Shown here: positions 58,969 to 64,000 of the stretch, in pieces
Numbering within the stretch: the first letter of the stretch is position 1
Layout: each line of letters opens with the position of its first letter
Origin: Trichostrongylus colubriformis
Lineage: Eukaryota > Nematoda > Chromadorea > Rhabditida > Trichostrongylidae
Length of the DNA: 64,000 nt
Assembly (NCBI GenBank): GCA_963978905.1
Contig: OZ022256.1
Location: forward strand, 21,019,743-21,083,742
Reading direction: 5' to 3'
Program-made: the position numbers and the translations under genes
Notes under the pieces: model-generated
Told to the model about the DNA's origin: nothing
Databases searched by the model: none
The model's input: the letters and a program-made list of their open reading frames with translations, nothing else

Positions 58969-59417
58969 GTAAATAACTATGACTAGAGTTTGAGATAATA
59001 GATGTGAAACCACTTTTCTTTACTCTAACCGTTTTAGTTGCTTACAAACATTTTGTTACATTCTATTCACTTCTAACTTTCCAAGTACCCCACAGCAGTG
59101 CTAGCACTACAGTGGCTTAAAAATTCTCAGTGGCCGTGGTAGTATCCACATTGAAATCGAGACCATTGAAACGGTTGAGCTAATGGTAGCTGAGAGAAAA
59201 GGGGCCTGATTCCCGTAAGGTCCAGCCATAGTTTTATGAGCCTCAGAAGATCGTCGCTTCGTGCGCTAAGCCAATTCACAACGTCACGAACTAGGCACTT
59301 CTCGCACGCTGTGACCTAGTTCGCGTGGCATAGTCACCCATTTCGACAGTAACAAGGCCCATCCGTGTCACACTCAAGAGAGGTTTCATAAAACTAGCTC
59401 TCGTTGTAATTCTGCAG

Positions 59418-59632
59418 ACGAGCGTGGCAAAATCTACCTACAACGTCCATGCGCGCAGATATACTCCGTCTTGCGCAATGGTCGCAACACAATTCTCGCA
59501 TCAACAGACGAAGACTGGAAGCACACAAGCGGAGTGGATCATTTATTTAACTTTCAGTGGACATCTTTTGAAAATCATCATTTATCTGACTTTCATTCGA
59601 TACCTTCTGAAGAAATTATGTATGTTGTAAAG
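59418..59632 (+). CDS. Well-bounded exon, unidentified protein
   Basis: Acceptor ATTCTGCAG and donor AAG/GTAAGG bound 215 bp; one frame is fully open (entry after one base of a codon, exit in phase 0): ERGKIYLQRPCAQIYSVLRN, GRNTILASTDEDWKHTSGVD, HLFNFQWTSFENHHLSDFHS, IPSEEIMYVVK. Both other frames hit stops. Clearly a real exon by splice signals and composition. I do not recognise the family. The following exon is not found; the large foldback repeat starts 37 bp into the intron, so the gene is presumably interrupted by that 2.5-kb element or continues beyond it. Confidence 0.65.
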
Positions 59633-59668
59633 GTAAGGAGAATAAGCCTAGGGTCTTTCAAGAAGTTC

Positions 59669-62160
59669 ACTACCAGTCGGCTGGCGCCCACTACTACGCG
59701 CGGTTGATGACACTGTTGTTTCCACTGATGTCGGAGTGATAACCATGTTCACTTCCTACATACAGCATTAAGGGCTTAGACCTTGTTTCTAATAGATAAT
59801 TCGTTCGTCTATCACTGCATATCACGTCTACACTTTACGGAAGTCTAACTGATTAAGCGATCGATACCCTTTACTTAATCAAAATCGGAATTCGGTAAGC
59901 TACTGGTCATTTACCACATGGGATTTCCCGTTCCGTAATTTCATATTCGATTGCGGCGATTCAGAGCAATCTGTTCACTTGGTGAGCATTAATTTTAATT
60001 GTTGGCAGTAGATCCAGTTGCCAGTTACCATTCTTCATTGAGTGCTTATCAAATTATTAGACGATGCACCACTATGACGAATTTCATAGCGGTCGATTTG
60101 CTTAAAAGGTGCTAGTACCACATCAAATTGCATCTTGATTTTCATGTAGAATCATAAGACAGGCGCCATTATTTGGGGTTTAGACAGTTCGGTGGTTGAC
60201 AAACTGCTACAATTGATATCAGGACACTAACGGAATATACTCACCCAATACGCAGTTTCACTGCACATCAGAGACTTTGACAACAGTAGTCGTATTGTAG
60301 TAGTCGGCGGAGAACCGAATTATATTCCATCCACTTGTTAACAGCTCTTATCAACTTTTATTACTTGTAAGCAATTTCAATCCGTTACCATTGAAATTCG
60401 TGCTACACGTGGTAACATCTATGACTCTCAGCAATCCACCGATAGCCAGAGAAGTGATTCGACGGCTGTAGCCTCCTACGCACTTTATCAAATCTTATCA
60501 ACCGTTATCAAGTTGGATCACTCACCATCAATGTCCCCGTCCGACTCCGCATAACCCTCTCAAGGGTATCAACGCACTAGGAATAACGCAAGAAGTGTAA
60601 CGGATACGACGACATTTGTCTTTACACGGTTCTTATCGAATCTTATCAACCGTTATCGATGTAGATCATCCACCATCACCCACCATTGGTGTCCTACCCC
60701 GCAAAAGGCCTGCGAGTATCAAGGCACAGGGTTGACGCGAAAAGTGAAACGGATACGGCGACAATTGTCTTCACACGCTCAGAATTTAATTTTATCAATC
60801 GTTATCAATTTGGATTACCCACCTTTGTTGGCCCTTTCCCACCCAGCAAGACGAATATGAGTGTCGGAGCTGCAAAGCCAACCCGAAAGGAGAAACGACT
60901 TCGATGACATCCGCATTTTGAAGCTCCTTATCAGCCTTATCGCTGCTATCAATTTCGTTCAACCACCGCAAGGGTTGCCGTTCTAGCCCCTAGATCATCA
61001 GTGAAATTTAGAATTCCGTCATTTCTCTGACGCGAGATATGAATTTCGTAACAGACAGACGGACACACATTACTAGCGTATTATACTACTCTATATAATT
61101 CGCTTAGTATGTGTGTGTATGTGTGAATGTGTGTGTGTATGTGTGTATGTGTGTGTATGTGTGCATGTGTGCATGTATGTGTATGTGTATGTGTGTGTGT
61201 CCGTGTGTCCGTCTGTTTGTCACGAAATTCATATCTCGCGTCGCAGCAAAGCTGGGACACTAAATTTTACAAATGATATAGGGGTGGTAAGGGGACCCAG
61301 GCGGTGGTGGACCGAAAGTGATAGCAGCTGGTACGCGCTGATAAGGAGCCTCAAAATGTGAAGTCACCAAAGTCGTCACGCCTTTCAGGTTAATCCTAGA
61401 GCGCTGACACTCATAGGTGTTTTGCGGGATTGGACGGGAATATTAATAGTGGGTGATCCAACTTTACAACGGTTGATAAGATTCGATAAGGGGCGTAGAA
61501 AGGCAAATGTCCTCAGGTCCGTTTCGTCTTTCGCGTTGACCCTGGAGCGCTGACATTCATAGGTATTTAGCAGGGTGGAACGGGAACACTATTGGTGGAT
61601 GATCCAAGTCGATAACGGTTGATAAGATTCGATAAGAAGCGTCGGAAAGCAAATGTCACTAAGTTCGATTCGCTTTCCGACCGGCAATGGAATGTCTACA
61701 TTCACAGGTATTGCGGGGTACGGGGATTAATGGTGACTTACTGATAGCTGACTACAGAGGTTGATAAGAGAAAGTGGATAGAATAATATCCGCTACACTG
61801 TTCACTACAACTATGCGACCGCTAAAGTCAAAGCGTCAGTGCAAGTGGATAATATATTTTGTTTGCGTTGTAATATCAGATACCGATGTATCGACCGCTA
61901 AATTGTCTAATGTTCCAAATGATGGTGCATGTCTTTCGATACTGCTAACTAGATGGATTATCAAGATAGGATCACGATCTATGATAGCAAAGCAAGCGAA
62001 TCATTTTCTAATGCGTTGCCACCAGCGATACTGGGTATCGACTGCTAGGCTACGTACAATTCCAAATAGTTGTGCATGTTTGTAAAGACAATAAGCATCG
62101 ATAACTGGCATATGCCAATTCATGCTATTCAAAACTGTCGATCTTTAAAGTATCTGAGCT
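59669..62160. repeat. GATA-rich foldback family, locus C (most complete copy)
   Basis: A 2.5-kb inverted repeat. The left arm (59669-61080) contains the family end (GGCTGGCGCCCACTACTACG), the flank segment and about three to four units in reverse orientation (CTTATCAACCGTTATC words). The centre at 61080-61230 has ATATAATTCGCTTAGTATG and a GT-rich tract, with CACGAAATTCATATCTCGCG. The right arm (61230-62160) has three units with marks 146 and 145 bp apart and the flank segment; its terminal end word is lost. No open frame of note. Confidence 0.8.
61104..61208. repeat. GT-rich microsatellite at the foldback centre
   Basis: An imperfect (TGTG)/(TATGTG) tract of about 100 bp lying at the centre of the inverted repeat. 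The 82-codon frame across it is compositional only. Confidence 0.9.
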
Positions 62161-62441
62161 CCCAACAGTGACCACTTCAGCCGAAGTGCTAACTGATTAG
62201 TGGATTTACCCAAGTCATTCCTGCACATAGACCGTCGATATCATTGCAGCAAAAGGTGTCGACCGCTAAATCATCTGGCCTGTGAAAAATGGCGACCTTC
62301 CTCAGCGGTGTTATCTTCGATATCGGTCAATATCTATCACCTACATTTAGAAAGTAGATGCTCAGCAAAAAGTCAACATTTACCGATTACCCATTACATA
62401 ATTCCATTACGTTACTTAAGTGATAATTCGCACAGTATTGT

Positions 62442-62506
62442 GCGATAGCTCAACTGGTATATAAGATTCTTGAACTGTAGTCAAATACTTGCATTTGGCT
62501 CAGCGA
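62442..62506 (+). other. tRNA-like pseudogene fragment
   Basis: GCGATAGCTCAACTGGTATA is a good box A (D-arm) with the usual D-loop GG, but the box B region (TTGCATTTGGCTC) is degenerate and the acceptor stem does not close. Probably a tRNA-derived relic and not a working gene. Confidence 0.45.
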
Positions 62507-62945
62507 AGAGCGCGTATTAGTGGTCGACAGTTTGTCCAAGAAGTGATTTAAAAGACTGAAAGTGAGTTGAGAAAGTGCCAAGAGTTCTTGGATCCCGTAG
62601 CAGATGATCTGCCCCATTTTCTCTTTCGAATAATCCATGCTTCAGAAAGGCAAATGCCCAGAAGAAAAAATGACCATTCAATATGCTGCGATGGCTGAGG
62701 GTCAAACAGATCCAGCTGCTAGTTTTTCTAGTGGCAATCCAGATGGAGAATTTATTGGAGAAACAATAGTCCGTTTGTGTCCAATTACATGAATCTTCGA
62801 ATAAACTGTTTTTGCTTCGGATGCCATGCGAGGGGCAATGCATTTGTTGGAAAAGCAATGAATTACAATACATACAACAACCCTACTATAGATATAATCA
62901 GTTTCGGCTACGCGATGTTCCTCGCGTGTCATGACGTCACTGGTA

Positions 62946-63086
62946 CAGTCCAGTTCCTGGCTGGCAGGGCGTGGCCTACAGACTTGGGTGAGAGTGTGTG
63001 GAGCGGTGAGAGAGATCGCTTCACTTTCTTCTCCGTAGGTCTCAAGTCCGTAGGCCTCGCCCTGCCAGCCGTCGGGAAATGGACTG
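62946..63086. repeat. MITE with GGCGTGGCC-type inverted ends, copy 3
   Basis: 141 bp, TA-flanked (62944-62945, 63087-63088). Ends CAGTCCAGTTCCTGGCTGGC and the complement; inside GGCAGGGCGTGGCCTACAGA on the left and its inverted partner on the right. It is the best copy for defining the family's TA target. Confidence 0.82.
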
Positions 63087-63351
63087 TAACCTGCGGACTA
63101 CGCATAAAATAATCTGCAAAGGTCTGACTTGGTGATGTGATTTAGCGAAGGTAGGTCCTACAGCTTTATTCATTTTACACACATGCGGATGAAACCATCC
63201 ACTGGTGCCACACACCAGTCGTAGTAATTGGAAATCTTCGACTGCACTCCATGATGGTAATATCCCTTTTGGCTACTCTGCCTGCATCATGATAGCTTAC
63301 TAAATCGTCCAGGACGTGTAAAAAGTGTGCAATCGCTCTTACTAATCGATT

Positions 63352-63396
63352 TATTTACTTACTTATTTTATTTATTTATTTATTTATTTTATTTAT
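63352..63396. repeat. (ATTT)n microsatellite
   Basis: Short run of TTTA/TTAC units, slightly imperfect. Confidence 0.9.
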
Positions 63397-64000
63397 GCGT
63401 GCTATGACGAGCCATCATAAAAGACATAGCTATAGGTGGAACTGGAGTAGGCAAAAGGGAAGGACATTATGGAAAAGGTGGAAATAAATTGCAGCTACAC
63501 ACAGTACCGAACCGGTGCACAACTTCACATTTTGTGGAATCTGCAGCGTCAAATATGGCTCTAGTCTTGAGATATTTGGGATGGGCACCGTAGACGATGC
63601 CAGCACCAGCCGCTCATGATGTCCCCACATGGAGTCATAACAGTTTACCGGTCTCTAAAGACAGCATTAGGGGTAATGCGGTAATGGAGAAATACCTACA
63701 AGAAGTCACTCACATGGTAGTTCTGGGCCAAAGAAGGCTATCTGTGGCTAAATCCCGGTGAAAAAGCGTCCCTCCGAGCTGTAGAAACGCTGCAAAACGC
63801 CGCAACCATGCAGCGGTTCCGCCTCTTGGACACGGCGTCCCGCCTCCCGATGACGTAATTCCCGATTGACTAGAGTGGGAGCGGTCAAGGAGATGTGGCA
63901 GGATCGAAGGTTTTGCGGCGCGCTTTCGCAGTTTTAGCTTGAAGCTCACTCCAATGAGTAAATACTGTCGTATTTGCAAACATTCCCTTGTGTTTACTTG
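63397..64000. other. No gene recognised
   Basis: A 89-codon minus frame at 63979-63710 is GC-rich and proline/glycine/serine-rich, but has no splice support. The sequence may be a dispersed repeat. Confidence 0.35.

Noticed and set aside
61113..61361. Cys/Val-rich 82-codon frame
   Set aside because: It is the translation of a GT microsatellite.
59669..62160. CRISPR-like array because of regular ~145-bp spacing
   Set aside because: Units are long, similar throughout with no repeat/spacer alternation, inverted about a centre, and the genome is eukaryotic.

Overview
This window looks like genomic DNA of a clade V (strongylid, hookworm-like) nematode. The grounds are: no operon-like or bacterial gene layout; short exons bounded by GT..AG introns with typical worm acceptors (TTTTCAG, TTTTTAG); part of a nematode-type MSP-domain gene; Tc3-, maT- and mariner-type transposons; and many small inverted-repeat elements sitting in introns and between genes. 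Species cannot be named from sequence alone. No rRNA, no intact canonical tRNA and no CRISPR array were seen.

Layout. 0-6.2 kb: a palindromic TTAA-flanked element, then one complete seven-exon short-chain dehydrogenase gene (+ strand, 255 aa) whose three large introns hold inverted-repeat elements. 6.2-12 kb: no recognisable gene, a tRNA-like inverted-repeat element and a mariner-type relic. 12-24 kb (- strand): two well-supported exons of a one-pass membrane protein with a PPTYEEA tail, upstream a cholinesterase-like exon, and further upstream well-spliced exons of an unidentified gene. 24.9-26.5 kb: two near-tandem copies of a 745-bp TA-flanked element (five copies in the window). 26.5-35 kb: mostly unassigned, with a likely two-exon 98-aa membrane-anchored protein at 31.7-32.2 kb. 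35-50 kb: dense transposons (a Tc3-like composite, a maT-like DD37D relic, mariner relics, a PIF/Harbinger-like element, a second foldback element), the last exon of one gene at 45 kb and exons of another at 46.4-46.7 kb. 51-52 kb: a truncated MSP-domain gene. 54-55 kb: a 1.27-kb mariner with a dead DD34D transposase. 58-59.6 kb: exons of an unidentified plus-strand gene. 59.7-62.2 kb: a 2.5-kb inverted repeat made of ~145-bp tandem units rich in GATA-factor-like motifs, also present near 38.5-39.9, 47.6-49.9 and 52.1-52.5 kb.

The window does not show genes working together as a system. The strongest themes are transposon colonisation of introns, repeated fold-back rearrangement (two perfect 25-40 bp hairpins, a Tc3-like element whose 5' half is duplicated in inverse at its 3' end), and a large foldback repeat family that disperses clusters of TGATAA-like sites. 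Coordinates of the dehydrogenase, membrane-protein and MSP exons were checked by reading phase across every junction; gene assignments marked low confidence rest on open frame plus splice signals only.
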